Positions 24,421-33,806 are shown, counted from the stretch's first letter. The stretch is 64,000 nt of DNA from Pelagerythrobacter aerophilus (GCF_003581645.1 NZ_QXFK01000015.1:124001-188000), one strand, 5' to 3'. Numbers and translations: made by a program. Notes: generated by a model from the sequence alone, not told the origin.

Positions 24421-25642
24421 CGCGGTGCGCCTCCGCGCGGCGCGCACCGACAATCCCGTCCAGCGGGGCGAGCATGGCGGCCCAGCCCTGATGATCGACA
24501 ACGTAGCGGCGCGCGGCGGCGCCCATTGCCTCGGCGGCGGTTCGGTTATCGAGCAGCGCGAGCGTGCGGTCGATCAACGCCCCGTCGTCGGGCCCGACGG
24601 CGAAGTGCTCCCCGTCACGCGCGTCGATTCCGGTCGCGGCCTCGGGCGAAAGTACGACGGGCCGCGCCATGGCCATGGCCTCCAGCACCTTGTTCTGAAT
24701 GCCGCGCGCGATCTCCAGCGGGGCGAGCACGGCATCGGCGGCGGCGAGGAAAGGCCGCACGTCGGGTACTTCGCCCCAGACGCGTAACCCACCCTGCCCA
24801 TCGAGCCGCCGCAGTTGCGGCACAGGCGCGCGGCCGACGACATGAAACGTCGCGTCGGGATGCACCTTTCGGACCGCCGGGAGCAGCCGCTCCGCCGTCC
24901 GCAGCGCCGCGGCGACGTTGGGCGCATAGTCCATCTGCCCGGTGAACACGAGGTGCGGCCCAGCCTGCGCGGCAAGCTCCGGATGCGGGGCGACCGCCAG
25001 CGGATCGAAGGCCGCGGTATCGATCCCGTTGCGCAGCGCTTCGATACGCACGCCCGCCGGATCGCGCAGCCGCGAGCGGAACAGCGCCGCCTCGGCTTCG
25101 CTGACGAACAGTGTGCAATGGGCGCGGTGCGCCAGCCCCTCTTCCTCGCGCGCAAGCAGGCGCGCCTCGCGCCGGTCGATCCAGGCGCGCAGGCCGCCCT
25201 GCTTGCCGTAGGCCTCGAACTTGGCGGAATCGACGTCGCACAGGTCGATCATCACGCCGCCGCCGAAGTCAGCCGGAACGTACTGCCCCATCTGTCCGGA
25301 GAACACGAAGACGGTGCCGATAGGCCGCTCGGCGAGCGTGCCCGCAATCCAGCGGCGGAGGCCGGCGTGGTCGAAGGCCGAGAGGCTGACCGGCAGGCCT
25401 TTCGCCAGCGCCTCGAAGCCAGCGAGCGGCAGCGGCTTCGCCCGGCGCGCGAGGAAATGGCTCGCGGCGATCCCGGCCAGTTCGCTCTCTTGCGCCATGT
25501 CGCCGTCGGTCTCGGCAAGACAGCCGACGTGGACCGGCGCAATCTCGGCCAACCGCTTCAGCAGATGATGCGAGCGGATCTTGTCGCCGCGGTCGGGCGG
25601 AAACGGCACGCGGTGCGCGAGGAAGAGGATTTCGCCCGGCAT
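24410..25642 (-). CDS. Glycosyltransferase, PEP-CTERM/exosortase A-associated (GT4)
   Basis: A 410-residue GT-B glycosyltransferase. The N-terminus EILFLAHRVPFPPDRGDKIR is typical of the exosortase-linked family (TIGR03087 type), and the donor site is in LVFTGQMDYAPNV and LAPLEIARGIQNKVLEAMAMARPVV. It should add one sugar of the repeat unit at the cytoplasmic face. The ATG at 25642 shares one base with the upstream FemAB stop (TAATG), which supports this start and tight coupling. Confidence 0.9.
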   Translation of the reverse strand: MPGEILFLAHRVPFPPDRGDKIRSHHLLKRLAEIAPVHVGCLAETDGDMAQESELAGIAASHFLARRAKPLPLAGFEALAKGLPVSLSAFDHAGLRRWIAGTLAERPIGTVFVFSGQMGQYVPADFGGGVMIDLCDVDSAKFEAYGKQGGLRAWIDRREARLLAREEEGLAHRAHCTLFVSEAEAALFRSRLRDPAGVRIEALRNGIDTAAFDPLAVAPHPELAAQAGPHLVFTGQMDYAPNVAAALRTAERLLPAVRKVHPDATFHVVGRAPVPQLRRLDGQGGLRVWGEVPDVRPFLAAADAVLAPLEIARGIQNKVLEAMAMARPVVLSPEAATGIDARDGEHFAVGPDDGALIDRTLALLDNRTAAEAMGAAARRYVVDHQGWAAMLAPLDGIVGARRAEAHRDAA

Positions 25643-26700
25643 TAGCCCAGCCCCCGCGCGATCGACGGACCGATACGGTTGGCGATGCCGAGCGGCAGGC
25701 GCTTCCACAGTGCGATCTTGGCCGAGTAGGCGTCACTGTTGGGATCGATGTTGCGCCTGGCGGTGCCCGGCGCGGTCCAGCTCGCATAGGCGAGCGGCTG
25801 CGGCTCGAAGCCCCAGTTCTTCTTGTAGGCCGCCGGGCCGCTGCCCGTCTTCGAACGGCCGAAGTCGAACCGCAGGCATCCGCGCCGGCGGGCATGCAGC
25901 ATGAGCTCGAAGTACATCCGCTCGTTCGCCCGCAGCGCACGCGCCGCGAACGTGCCGCCGCCCCAGTATGGGAGCACGGTGCCGGAATGATAGAACGACA
26001 ACACGCTCGCAACCGCCTGCCCTTCATGGAGGACGGTGAGGACGTCACCGTCGAGCTCGTCCAGCGCCGCGTCGAACAGCGCCCGCGGGAACACCGGCGT
26101 GCCGAGGTTGCGGACGCTTTCGGCATAGACCGCGTAGTGGGCCGCCCGGTCCGCCTCGCCGCGTCCGATACGGACCTCGAGATCGCCTTGCAGGCTCTTG
26201 CGCACTTCCGCGCGCTGCTTGCGCGGAACGGCAAGGAGCTGCGCCTCGTCGTCCGCCGCGAGATCGGCGACGAACCCGAGGTGCGCGTCGTCGCGCAGGT
26301 CCCAGTCCGGCGGGAGTGCCCCGCCCCGGAGTTCCACCGTCGCGCAACTGCGCCGCTGCGCCAGTTCCTCGGCCGCGCGGACGAGCATGGTCGCGGCGCG
26401 CTCGTCCTCGGCCAGAATGCCGCCGCCGACCGCGAAGCCGCTCGACACCAGCGCACGGCCGAAGATCGGGGAATGGATCTCGCTCAGCGGCAGCCAGCCG
26501 ACGAGAGTGCCGTGCCGCTCCCCCACGAGGCCCAGCGCATGCTGGCCCGTGCCGCGCTCCACCACGCGAAGCCACGCGGGGCGATGGAACAGTGCCTCGC
26601 CCCACTCCGCGACGAAGCGCTCGATCCGCGCGACCTCGCCCGCATCGCGCAAGTCCGCGAGCGAGACAGTGGTGGCAGCCGGAGCGAACGGCGCGTTCAT
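25642..26700 (-). CDS. FemAB-like protein, PEP-CTERM system-associated
   Basis: A 352-residue GNAT-fold protein of the FemAB type (TIGR03019-like). Features include LVGWLPLSEIHSPIFGRALVS, the C-terminal acceptor motif FDFGRSKTGSGPAAYKKNWGFEP and QPLAYASW. FemAB proteins transfer amino acids from aminoacyl-tRNA to peptidoglycan; the exosortase-linked branch probably acylates or aminoacylates the exopolysaccharide or its precursor (inference). The start overlaps the deacetylase stop as ATGA. Confidence 0.88.
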   Translation of the reverse strand: MNAPFAPAATTVSLADLRDAGEVARIERFVAEWGEALFHRPAWLRVVERGTGQHALGLVGERHGTLVGWLPLSEIHSPIFGRALVSSGFAVGGGILAEDERAATMLVRAAEELAQRRSCATVELRGGALPPDWDLRDDAHLGFVADLAADDEAQLLAVPRKQRAEVRKSLQGDLEVRIGRGEADRAAHYAVYAESVRNLGTPVFPRALFDAALDELDGDVLTVLHEGQAVASVLSFYHSGTVLPYWGGGTFAARALRANERMYFELMLHARRRGCLRFDFGRSKTGSGPAAYKKNWGFEPQPLAYASWTAPGTARRNIDPNSDAYSAKIALWKRLPLGIANRIGPSIARGLG

Positions 26701-27569
26701 GCCGCCAGCGGCACCACGCGCGCGGCTTCGCGCTGCGCGATCTCGTCCATGCGCCCCCAGGCGAACTCACGCACTAGGTCCCGCAGCTTGGGCGCCATGC
26801 GCTCGAGATTGGTGTAGTGCCGCAGGCGCGACTTGAGCGGTGCGCCGGGCACCCGCGGCTGATCGGGATCGATCTCCCACGGGTGGAAGTAGAATACGGC
26901 CGGGCGACCGTCGCGGCGGTTCACCTGCCGGATCGCCCAGCGCGAGAAGGCGTACGGCAGCACGCGGAAGAACCCGCCGCCCCCTGCAGCCAAACGCTTG
27001 CCGGCGAATGTCGCGGTGGTCACCGGGATCTCGACGAGATCGGCCCCTGCGAGCGGATGGAACGCGAAGCGCGGCGCCTCACGCCAGCCATAGTGATCGT
27101 GCACGATCGGTGCGACGCTGGAAGAGTAGGCGTAGCCTTGCTCGGCAAGTTCCAGGTAGGCCCAGGGGGTGCGCTGGTCGATCGAGAAGCTCGGCGCGCG
27201 GTAGCCGGTCACCGCCACGCCGCCCGCGTCCTCGAGCGTCTCGCGGGCGCACCGGATATCGTCGGCGAACTGCTTGCGGTCGAAAGTGAACACCCGCGCA
27301 TGGTCGTAGCCGTGGCTCGCAAGCTCGTGCCCCGCGTCGACGATCCGCCGCATCAAGGCGCCGTTGCGCTCGGCCACCCAGCCCAGGGTGAAGAAGGTCG
27401 CCTTGACCTCCGCCTCGGCAAAGAGATCGAGGATGCGCAGCACGTTGTCCTCGACGCGCAGCGCGAGATCGTCCCAGTCGCCGCGTGCGATCACTTTCTC
27501 GAACGCGCCGACCTGGAACCAGTCCTCGACGTCGACGGACAGGCCGTTGACGATGCGATGCCCCTCCAC
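26697..27569 (-). CDS. Polysaccharide deacetylase, exosortase A system-associated
   Basis: A 290-residue NodB-fold (CE4) deacetylase with the DUF3473 extension. LSVDVEDWFQ carries the catalytic and metal aspartates. AGHELASHGYDHARV holds the metal histidines, and GYRAPSFSID is motif 3. It removes acetyl groups from N-acetylated sugars, probably in the secreted polymer or its precursor. The start is a GTG (27569) preceded by GAGGAGG, a strong ribosome site. It begins ten bases after the AAA ATPase stop. Confidence 0.92.
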   Translation of the reverse strand: MEGHRIVNGLSVDVEDWFQVGAFEKVIARGDWDDLALRVEDNVLRILDLFAEAEVKATFFTLGWVAERNGALMRRIVDAGHELASHGYDHARVFTFDRKQFADDIRCARETLEDAGGVAVTGYRAPSFSIDQRTPWAYLELAEQGYAYSSSVAPIVHDHYGWREAPRFAFHPLAGADLVEIPVTTATFAGKRLAAGGGGFFRVLPYAFSRWAIRQVNRRDGRPAVFYFHPWEIDPDQPRVPGAPLKSRLRHYTNLERMAPKLRDLVREFAWGRMDEIAQREAARVVPLAA

Positions 27570-27579
27570 ACGCGCCTCC

Positions 27580-28749
27580 TCAGGCCGCGGCGCGCGGGAG
27601 CTGCCCGGTTTCGACCCACTCGATCAGCATGGTAAGAACCTCGCGCACCGAGCGCTCCTGCTCGTCCAGCCGCCGCCCGAAGGCGTCGATGCGGGCCACG
27701 AGTTCCTCGCTTTGTGCGCCGTCGTCCTGCTCCGCCGCCTGCGACAGTTCGATCACCGCCTGCTGCAGTTCCGCGATCTGCGCGTCGCGTTCGGCCAGCA
27801 TGGCCTCGAAATCCACCGCAGGCGCCTGCCCCGGCGCTGCTTGCGCGGCCTCGGGATAGACGGCGTGCTTGACCGGGCCCGGCCCGGGCGCGGGGGCAAG
27901 CTTCGGCAGCGGGCTCGGTGCCGCCTCGGGAAAGGCGTTGTCACTCTGCATTTCCTTGAGCACGGCGCTGAGCATGGCGCTGTCGATCCGCGTGCGCTGC
28001 TCGACCGCACCAAGCAGCAGCAGCCGCGTGGCTACCTGGTTGACCTTGCGCGGAATGCCGCCGGCCGCCTGGTGCAGTTCGGCGAAGACACGCTGGTCGA
28101 ACTCGGGATTGCCCTGCCACCCGACGCATTCGAGGCGGTGCTTGATGTAGGGCTCGATCTCCCCCGGCTCCATCGGCTCGAGGTGATGGGCGGCGATCAC
28201 GCGCTGGCGGAGCTGTTCGAGATCCTGATGCTCGGCGAGCACCTGACGAAACTCGGGCTGGCCGAGCAGCAGCGTCTGCAGCAGCGGGTGCGCGCCGAGT
28301 TGGAAGTTCGACAGCATCCGCAGCTCTTCCAGCGCCTCGACGCTGAGGTTCTGCGATTCGTCGACCACCAGCATGCAGCGCCGGCCCGCGCGCGCCTCTT
28401 CATGCAGGAAGCTCTCGATCGCGCCGAGCGCGCTGGCCTTGTCGTGCCCCTGGACATCGAGGCCAAAGCTCTGCGCGACGACGTGGACCAGTTCCTCGCC
28501 GTCGAGGTTGCTGGTGACCACCTGGCCGACCGTCATGTGGTTGCGATCGATCTTCTGCATCAGATGCGCGACGAGCGTGGACTTGCCCGCGCCGACCTCG
28601 CCGGTGATGACGATGAAGCCCTCGCCCTGCGCCATGCCGTAGCCGAGGTACGACAGCGCCTTACGGTGCGTCGTGCTCTCGAAATAGAAATTGGGGTCGG
28701 GGGTCAGTTGGAAGGGGCGACCCGTTAGCCCGTAAAAGTCGTCGAACAT
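27580..28749 (-). CDS. AAA ATPase, XrtA/PEP-CTERM system-associated
   Basis: A 389-residue ATPase related to ExeA/GspA. Walker A is GEVGAGKS (residues 50-57) and Walker B is CMLVVDESQNLS. After the ATPase domain comes a Pro/Ala-rich linker and a C-terminal coiled-coil-like helix (EAMLAERDAQIAELQQAVIE). ExeA-type ATPases energise assembly of envelope complexes; here a role in polymer export or exosortase targeting is likely. The ATG at 28749 (MFDDFYGLTGRPFQ) gives the family's standard N-terminus; the longer in-frame reading upstream is a shadow of the outer-membrane gene. Confidence 0.92.
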   Translation of the reverse strand: MFDDFYGLTGRPFQLTPDPNFYFESTTHRKALSYLGYGMAQGEGFIVITGEVGAGKSTLVAHLMQKIDRNHMTVGQVVTSNLDGEELVHVVAQSFGLDVQGHDKASALGAIESFLHEEARAGRRCMLVVDESQNLSVEALEELRMLSNFQLGAHPLLQTLLLGQPEFRQVLAEHQDLEQLRQRVIAAHHLEPMEPGEIEPYIKHRLECVGWQGNPEFDQRVFAELHQAAGGIPRKVNQVATRLLLLGAVEQRTRIDSAMLSAVLKEMQSDNAFPEAAPSPLPKLAPAPGPGPVKHAVYPEAAQAAPGQAPAVDFEAMLAERDAQIAELQQAVIELSQAAEQDDGAQSEELVARIDAFGRRLDEQERSVREVLTMLIEWVETGQLPRAAA

Positions 28750-28762
28750 CGCTTCAAACCCC

Positions 28763-30409
28763 TCAGAAATCGTATCGCAGGCCGAGCAGTGCGGAGGCCG
28801 AGGTGTAGTTCTCGATCGCCGCGTCGCTATCCAGGTGGTCGATCGCCACGGCGGCGCGGGCCGACAGGCTGTCGGTGATCGCGCGGCGGTAGGCAGCCGA
28901 TGCGCCGAGTGCGAGGACCTCGCCGCTATCGACAAAGCCGCTGTCGATCCGGCTCGCATAGGCGTTGGCGTCGAAGCCCGCGTTACGGCCGAGCTGCGCG
29001 GACAGGTAGTAGCTGACCCAGTAGGCTTCATCGACCACACCATTGGCCGAGGCGAGCACGGTGCCCGGTGCGGCGATGAACTTGCGCCGCTGATAGCCTG
29101 CGCCGACGCCGGTGTTGATCCGGCCGAGCTGCACGCCGTAGCTCGCCGCGATGCCGCGCGAGCGGAACACGGCCGAGCGCACCGAGCCGAGCACGCCGGC
29201 GAGACAGCTCGCGCCCTCCTCGCCCCCGACGCAGCCGGTGAAGTCTCCGCTGAGCGCGTTACGCGCGGCGGTGAACTGGATCGGCAGGTTGGCAAGCGCG
29301 GTGTTGAGCAGCCCGCCGAAGCCGGAGATCGTGTCGTAAACCGCGACGTTGACGCTGCTGCGCGAGTTCGGCGCCCAGGCGAACGTGCCGTAGTAGGTGG
29401 TGGAATCGTAACGCCGGCCGACATGCGCCTCGAGCGCGGTGCGCGTGCTCGGGCGCCACATGACGCCGACGTCCCAGATCAGGCCGTTCGCTTCGTAGGC
29501 GATGCGGCGGGGCACGCTGTCGTCGGTGACGAAGCGACCGTCGCTGCCGACCACGGGAACGCCGTCGGCATCGCGCACCGCGTCGCGGCTCGATACCTCG
29601 ACATCTTCGTACCCGACGCCGCCGACGAGCGCGAGGTCGCGTGACACCGGCACCTGCACGTCGGCGCGCACGAAGCGGTCCTGCACGCGCTGGTCGAGGT
29701 TGGAGACGTCTTCCTGCACCCAGCCGCCACCGACGCCCAGGCCGACCGGAAGCGGCTCGCCCGGGCGCGTTCCGACGTGGAAGCCCGCGGCGTGGACCAC
29801 GCTCTCGTCGAACACGTCGACCGGCGCGGCGCCGGGCGTGACGACCACCGCGTCCGGCGCTTCGACGCGGGTGTAGCCGATGCGGTAGTTGGCGTTGATC
29901 TCGACATCGCCCGCGCTCGTGTGGAGGTTGGGTCCGGCATAAGCGGAGTAGACGCGGCTCTCGCTGTCGTCGCCGACCAGCGGGTTGAGCGTCGCGCCGC
30001 CATTGCCGTCGACCCGCGTGCGCGCGGCGAGCGCCCCGCCTTCGACGGTCAGCGCGCGGGGCACGATCGTCGCATAGCCGCGCGCGATGCCGCTCAGCGT
30101 ATCGGAATCGAGTGCATCATCGCCGTAACCGATGTTGCGTTCGTAGCGCAGCGAGACCGAGCCACCGTTGTTGCGGCCCGTCACGCTGGCGTCCACGCCC
30201 GCGGCAACCTGGGTGTAAGTCACCGTATCGTCGCCCGGCGAAAGCTCCGCGACGAGGACCTGCGAGGCCTCGATATAGGGCTCGACGCTGACACGCCGGT
30301 CGCCGCGCCCTTCGCTCGCTTCCTCGGTCGCCGTCTGCTGCGCGCAGACCGGCGCCGCCAGAGCGAGTGCGGCAATCGCGCAGGCCGGGGCGAGGAAAGT
30401 GCGGGTCAT
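28763..30409 (-). CDS. Outer-membrane beta-barrel protein, PEP-CTERM system-associated (TIGR03016-like)
   Basis: A 548-residue secreted protein. The signal peptide (MTRTFLAPACAIAALALAAP) ends near AQQ. The rest alternates short amphipathic strands with Gly/Asn/Asp turns and ends with LLGLRYDF, a terminal aromatic typical of outer-membrane barrels. It is the family regularly found in exosortase A loci and probably forms part of the export pore or a polymer-binding barrel. It begins four bases after the kinase stop. Confidence 0.88.
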   Translation of the reverse strand: MTRTFLAPACAIAALALAAPVCAQQTATEEASEGRGDRRVSVEPYIEASQVLVAELSPGDDTVTYTQVAAGVDASVTGRNNGGSVSLRYERNIGYGDDALDSDTLSGIARGYATIVPRALTVEGGALAARTRVDGNGGATLNPLVGDDSESRVYSAYAGPNLHTSAGDVEINANYRIGYTRVEAPDAVVVTPGAAPVDVFDESVVHAAGFHVGTRPGEPLPVGLGVGGGWVQEDVSNLDQRVQDRFVRADVQVPVSRDLALVGGVGYEDVEVSSRDAVRDADGVPVVGSDGRFVTDDSVPRRIAYEANGLIWDVGVMWRPSTRTALEAHVGRRYDSTTYYGTFAWAPNSRSSVNVAVYDTISGFGGLLNTALANLPIQFTAARNALSGDFTGCVGGEEGASCLAGVLGSVRSAVFRSRGIAASYGVQLGRINTGVGAGYQRRKFIAAPGTVLASANGVVDEAYWVSYYLSAQLGRNAGFDANAYASRIDSGFVDSGEVLALGASAAYRRAITDSLSARAAVAIDHLDSDAAIENYTSASALLGLRYDF

Positions 30410-30413
30410 CGCC

Positions 30414-31442
30414 TTACTCCCCGTAGCCATAGTAGGTGCCGAACTTGCGGCCGCTGGGGCTGAAGTGTGCGGCGTTGAGCACGAGCTTGACGTCGGGACA
30501 GCCGGACAGGAGCTCGGCGGCGTCCTCGAGCGCGCTCTGTGCCGTCGAATCCGCACGGGCCACCAGGATCGCCTGGCCGACGTGCTTGGCGAGCTCGGCC
30601 GCCGGGGAGGCCGCAAGCGCGGGCGGCGAATCGAAGATCAGGATGCGGTTGGGCGCGCCCATGCTCAGCCGGTCGAGCACCTCAGCGGTGCGGCGGCTGG
30701 CGAGGTATTCGCTGTCGGCATTGGTCTGGTTGCCAGCGGGGAGCACCCACAGGCCCGGGATGTCGGTGCCGATCACGAGGTCTTCGGGCGGGACGTTGTC
30801 GTTCGCCAGGCAATCCATGAAGCCCGGGCCCTTGGGCAGGCCGAACGTCGAGAGGATCGAAGGCTTGGCGAAATCGGCGTCGATCAGCAGGACCTCGCTG
30901 TCGCGTTCGGCCGCGAGCGCGATCGCGAGATTGCTGGCGCAGAAGGTCTTGCCTTCCCCCGGATGCGGCGAGCAGACGAGGATCCGGCGCGAGCGCGCGG
31001 TGCCCGCCGCATGCGCGCTTTCGAGCACGCGGCGCTTCACGATGCGGAACTCCTCCATCAGCGCGTTCACCGCGCCGTCGGGGACGATCAGGCCCTGTTC
31101 GCGCAGCAGTTCCCGGTCGACCGGGAAGCGCTTTCCCTGAAGGGCGACCGCGCCGACCTGCCGCTCGACCACCACCTGCGACGGTGCAACAGGTGTGGGA
31201 AGGGTTTCGGGCGCAGGCTTCTCCGCTTGTGGCTCGGCAGCGGGCTCGGGCGTGGGGCCGCTCGGAGCGGCGGCCTCTTCCGTCCGACGCACCTTCGCGT
31301 GCTTCAGCGGGGCATCAGGCAGCCGATGCGGCACCGGCGCGGCCTTGAACGGGTCGAAGCCGAACGCGCCGCTCGCACGCTCCAGCAACGAGCTTTCCTT
31401 GGGCCCCTCGGGCGGGACGGGAATCTTCTTGTGTTCGGTCAT
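30414..31442 (-). CDS. Polysaccharide biosynthesis tyrosine autokinase (CpsD/CapB type)
   Basis: A 342-residue bacterial tyrosine kinase. After about 100 unstructured Pro/Ala-rich residues, the P-loop domain shows Walker A CSPHPGEGKT (residues 157-166), Walker A' LLIDADFAKP and Walker B ILIFDSPPAL. The C-terminal tyrosine cluster (GTYYGYGE) is the expected autophosphorylation tail. It pairs with the chain-length protein encoded just upstream, with which it would control polymer length; this is the split kinase/activator form rather than a fused Wzc. Confidence 0.92.
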   Translation of the reverse strand: MTEHKKIPVPPEGPKESSLLERASGAFGFDPFKAAPVPHRLPDAPLKHAKVRRTEEAAAPSGPTPEPAAEPQAEKPAPETLPTPVAPSQVVVERQVGAVALQGKRFPVDRELLREQGLIVPDGAVNALMEEFRIVKRRVLESAHAAGTARSRRILVCSPHPGEGKTFCASNLAIALAAERDSEVLLIDADFAKPSILSTFGLPKGPGFMDCLANDNVPPEDLVIGTDIPGLWVLPAGNQTNADSEYLASRRTAEVLDRLSMGAPNRILIFDSPPALAASPAAELAKHVGQAILVARADSTAQSALEDAAELLSGCPDVKLVLNAAHFSPSGRKFGTYYGYGE

Positions 31443-31452
31443 GTCCCCCTCC

Positions 31453-32973
31453 TCACCCGACCATGCCGACCTGGACGAACTCGACCGCCAGCAGCAGCAC
31501 GCAGAGCCCGCCCAGCGAGGCGCAGCCGGCGACGAACATCTTCATCCGCTTGCGTGCGATCGCCCGCGTCGCGTCGGTGAAGGTGTGCGAAATGGTTCCG
31601 ATCACCGGCAGGCCGAGCGACCGTTCGAGCTTGGCGCCGGTGGCGAAAGTCGAGCGTACCTGGCTGAGCGCGAAGGCAACGCCAACGCCGGCACCGGCCC
31701 CCAGGATCAGCACCCCGATCAGCAGGATCGGGCGATTGGGCGCAGCGGGTGCGCGCGGCGTCGAAGGCGGATCGACCACTTCGAAGCGGAACGAGCTACG
31801 CTCGCTCTCCACCTGGCTGCGCAGCCGCATCTCTTCCCGGTTCTGCAGCAGCTCGTCGTACTTCTGCTTGAGCACTTCGTAGTCGCGGCTGATCCGGTTG
31901 GCTTCGGCGGCGACCGCGGGCTCGTCGGCCTGAATCGCCATCATACCGGTGAGATCGGCCTGCAGCGCCGCCTTGCGCGCCATCAGCGCCTGGACATTGG
32001 CCTCACGCTCGGCGCGGATCGCGACCAGCGAGCTGTAGGCGGGGTTTGCGGTACCCGAAGCATTCGGTCCTTCGCGTGCCGCCTGCCGTTCGAGCAACTC
32101 GATCTGCCGCTTGAGCGCGGCGACGTCGGGATGGTTGTCGGTCAGGCCGCGCGCCTGGAGCCCTGCGAGCTGCGAGCGGGCCTGCATCAGCGCGCCGCGC
32201 GCGCCGCCGGCCTCACCCGCCGTCACCAGCGTGCGCGGCGTGCCGGCGATCTGCCCCTGGATCGCGGCCAGCGCGCTCTGCGCCGCGGCGAGGTCTGCAT
32301 CGACGCCGCGCATTTCCGCGCGAAGCGTCTGGACCTTGGTCGAGAGCGAGGTCGTGCCACCGACCAGGTCGGGATGCTGGGCCTCGAACGCGAGGCGCCG
32401 TTGTTCGGCCGCCTCGAGCTCGCGCTTGCGGTCTTCGAGCTGCTGTTCGATGAAGATCAGCGTCTCGGCCAGCTCACCGCGGCTCCCGGCGATGTTTTCC
32501 TCGCGGAAGATATCGATCATTTTCTGCACGACATCCTGCGCCAGAGCGGCGTTCTCCGCATCGGAAAGGCTGGACTTGCCGATCTGTGCGGTGATCTCGA
32601 ACAGATTGCCCTCGGTGCTCACCACCTTGATCTTCTCGGCCAGACTGCCGACCGCGCGCTCCATCTGCGACGGCGTGGTCACACCCTCGCCCAGCTTGGT
32701 CGAACGCACGACCTTCTCGAGATTGACCGAACTGAGGAGCGTCTTGCGCACGCGCTCGATCTCGTCCTTGCCGGCACTGGCGACGCCGATCTGCTGCGCG
32801 AGTACGTCGTCAAGCTGGACGAAGACCCGCGCCTTCGATTCATAGGTGTTGGGGATCATCGCGACGGCGAACCATCCCAGGATGCACACGCCCCAGGCGA
32901 TCGCGAGCACCAGCCAGCGCCGGTGCCACGCCGAATAGAGCGCCGCCTGCAGTTCCTCGAAGACCTCGTTCAT
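31453..32973 (-). CDS. Polysaccharide chain-length determinant (Wzz/GumC), exosortase A system
   Basis: A 506-residue co-polymerase. It has an N-terminal transmembrane helix (WLVLAIAWGVCILGWFAVAM), a long periplasmic coiled-coil (about residues 150-390) and C-terminal helices (ILLIGVLILGAGAGVGVAFA near 420 and a last one near 485). The proline-rich stretch before the second helix (DPPSTPRAPAAPNRP) is the usual Wzz signature. It would set polymer length and activate the tyrosine kinase encoded next. Confidence 0.92.
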   Translation of the reverse strand: MNEVFEELQAALYSAWHRRWLVLAIAWGVCILGWFAVAMIPNTYESKARVFVQLDDVLAQQIGVASAGKDEIERVRKTLLSSVNLEKVVRSTKLGEGVTTPSQMERAVGSLAEKIKVVSTEGNLFEITAQIGKSSLSDAENAALAQDVVQKMIDIFREENIAGSRGELAETLIFIEQQLEDRKRELEAAEQRRLAFEAQHPDLVGGTTSLSTKVQTLRAEMRGVDADLAAAQSALAAIQGQIAGTPRTLVTAGEAGGARGALMQARSQLAGLQARGLTDNHPDVAALKRQIELLERQAAREGPNASGTANPAYSSLVAIRAEREANVQALMARKAALQADLTGMMAIQADEPAVAAEANRISRDYEVLKQKYDELLQNREEMRLRSQVESERSSFRFEVVDPPSTPRAPAAPNRPILLIGVLILGAGAGVGVAFALSQVRSTFATGAKLERSLGLPVIGTISHTFTDATRAIARKRMKMFVAGCASLGGLCVLLLAVEFVQVGMVG

Positions 32974-32989
32974 CCGCCCGGCGCCTTTC

Positions 32990-33634
32990 TCAGAACATGC
33001 TTTCGGGGATGATGATCACGTCGCCCGGCTGGAGCATGACGTTGGCGCGGCTGTCGCCGTCCTTGAGCAGGTCACCGAGCCGCAGCGCAAATTCGCGCTG
33101 GCGCCCGGCCTGCTTGTCGAAGCGGATCAGTTTGGCACGATTGCCGGCGGCGAACTCGCTCAGGCCGCCGACCGCGATCATCGCGTCGAGCACCGTCATG
33201 TTCGCACGGTAAGGGATGGAGGCGGGCTGTTCCGTCGCGCCGACGATGCGGATCTGCTGGCTGAACGTGCCGGCGAACTGCGTCACGATCACCGAGACCA
33301 GCGGCTCCTCGATATACTGCGAGAGCTGCAGGCGGATATCTTCGGCCAGCATCGCCGGCGTCTTGCCGACCGCCGGCATGTCCGCGACGAGCGGTGTGGT
33401 GATGCGCCCGTCGGGGCGGACCTGGATCTTCTCCGCGCCCAGTTCGGGATTACGCCAGACGTGGATCGTCAACTCATCGAGCGGCCCGATGACATATTCC
33501 TCGCCCGGCCCTTCCTGCATCGCGACGAACGAAGCGGGGGGCAGCTGCGCGCCGCCACCGCCGGCGCAGCCTGCGAGCGAGAAAGCTGCCAGCGCGGTGC
33601 CGGCGAGCGCTTTGGAAAGTCGGGCGATGGGCAT
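32990..33634 (-). CDS. Polysaccharide export lipoprotein (Wza-like, SLBB), exosortase A system
   Basis: A 214-residue outer-membrane export protein. The lipoprotein signal peptide ends with the lipobox SLAGC (Cys23). The Poly_export domain starts at EYVIGPLDELTIHVWRNPEL, and an SLBB domain follows (QQIRIVGATEQPASIPYRAN to LQPGDVIIIPESMF). It should form the periplasmic/outer-membrane channel for the polymer. The ATG at 33634 is chosen because the signal peptide begins there. It is the first gene of the ten-gene operon, so its upstream region carries the main promoter. Confidence 0.93.
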   Translation of the reverse strand: MPIARLSKALAGTALAAFSLAGCAGGGGAQLPPASFVAMQEGPGEEYVIGPLDELTIHVWRNPELGAEKIQVRPDGRITTPLVADMPAVGKTPAMLAEDIRLQLSQYIEEPLVSVIVTQFAGTFSQQIRIVGATEQPASIPYRANMTVLDAMIAVGGLSEFAAGNRAKLIRFDKQAGRQREFALRLGDLLKDGDSRANVMLQPGDVIIIPESMF

Positions 33635-33806
33635 CGATGCACGTCCTTGCCTGTCTTGCGGGCACGACATGCGGAGCGGAGGAGCGACCTCCCTTTCCGC
33701 ACCCGCGGTTCAAGGGACGCTTCCTCGCCAAAAAGGGTGAAAATACTATTAGCCTTCTTCGCCTTCTGACGGACGGTCCCGATACGGGACAGCCAGGGCG
33801 AAAAGG
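33635..33806 (-). promoter_or_regulatory. Promoter region of the exopolysaccharide operon
   Basis: These 172 bases hold the shared element at 33766-33791 and, between it and the gene, an AT-rich tract (minus-strand GGCTAATAGTATTTTCACC) that is the best -10 region available. I looked for a sigma-54 -24/-12 pair, because PrsR-controlled exosortase systems use one, and did not find a correctly spaced GG-N10-GC. Confidence 0.45.
33766..33791. promoter_or_regulatory. Shared 26-base element, copy 2 (head of exopolysaccharide operon)
   Basis: The core GTCCCGATACGGGAC (33776-33790) is a perfect palindrome with 6-base arms and a 3-base centre. The 26-base element agrees at 23 positions with the copy at 20906-20931. 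It lies about 130 bases before the export lipoprotein start. Confidence 0.6.

Noticed and set aside
28750-29424. A long N-terminal extension of the exosortase-associated ATPase
   Set aside because: It is a shadow of the outer-membrane protein gene; MFDDFYGLTGRPF is the standard family start.
33635-33765. A sigma-54 promoter for the export lipoprotein
   Set aside because: The only GG/GC pairs (for example in TTTTTGGCGAGGAAGC) have the wrong spacing.
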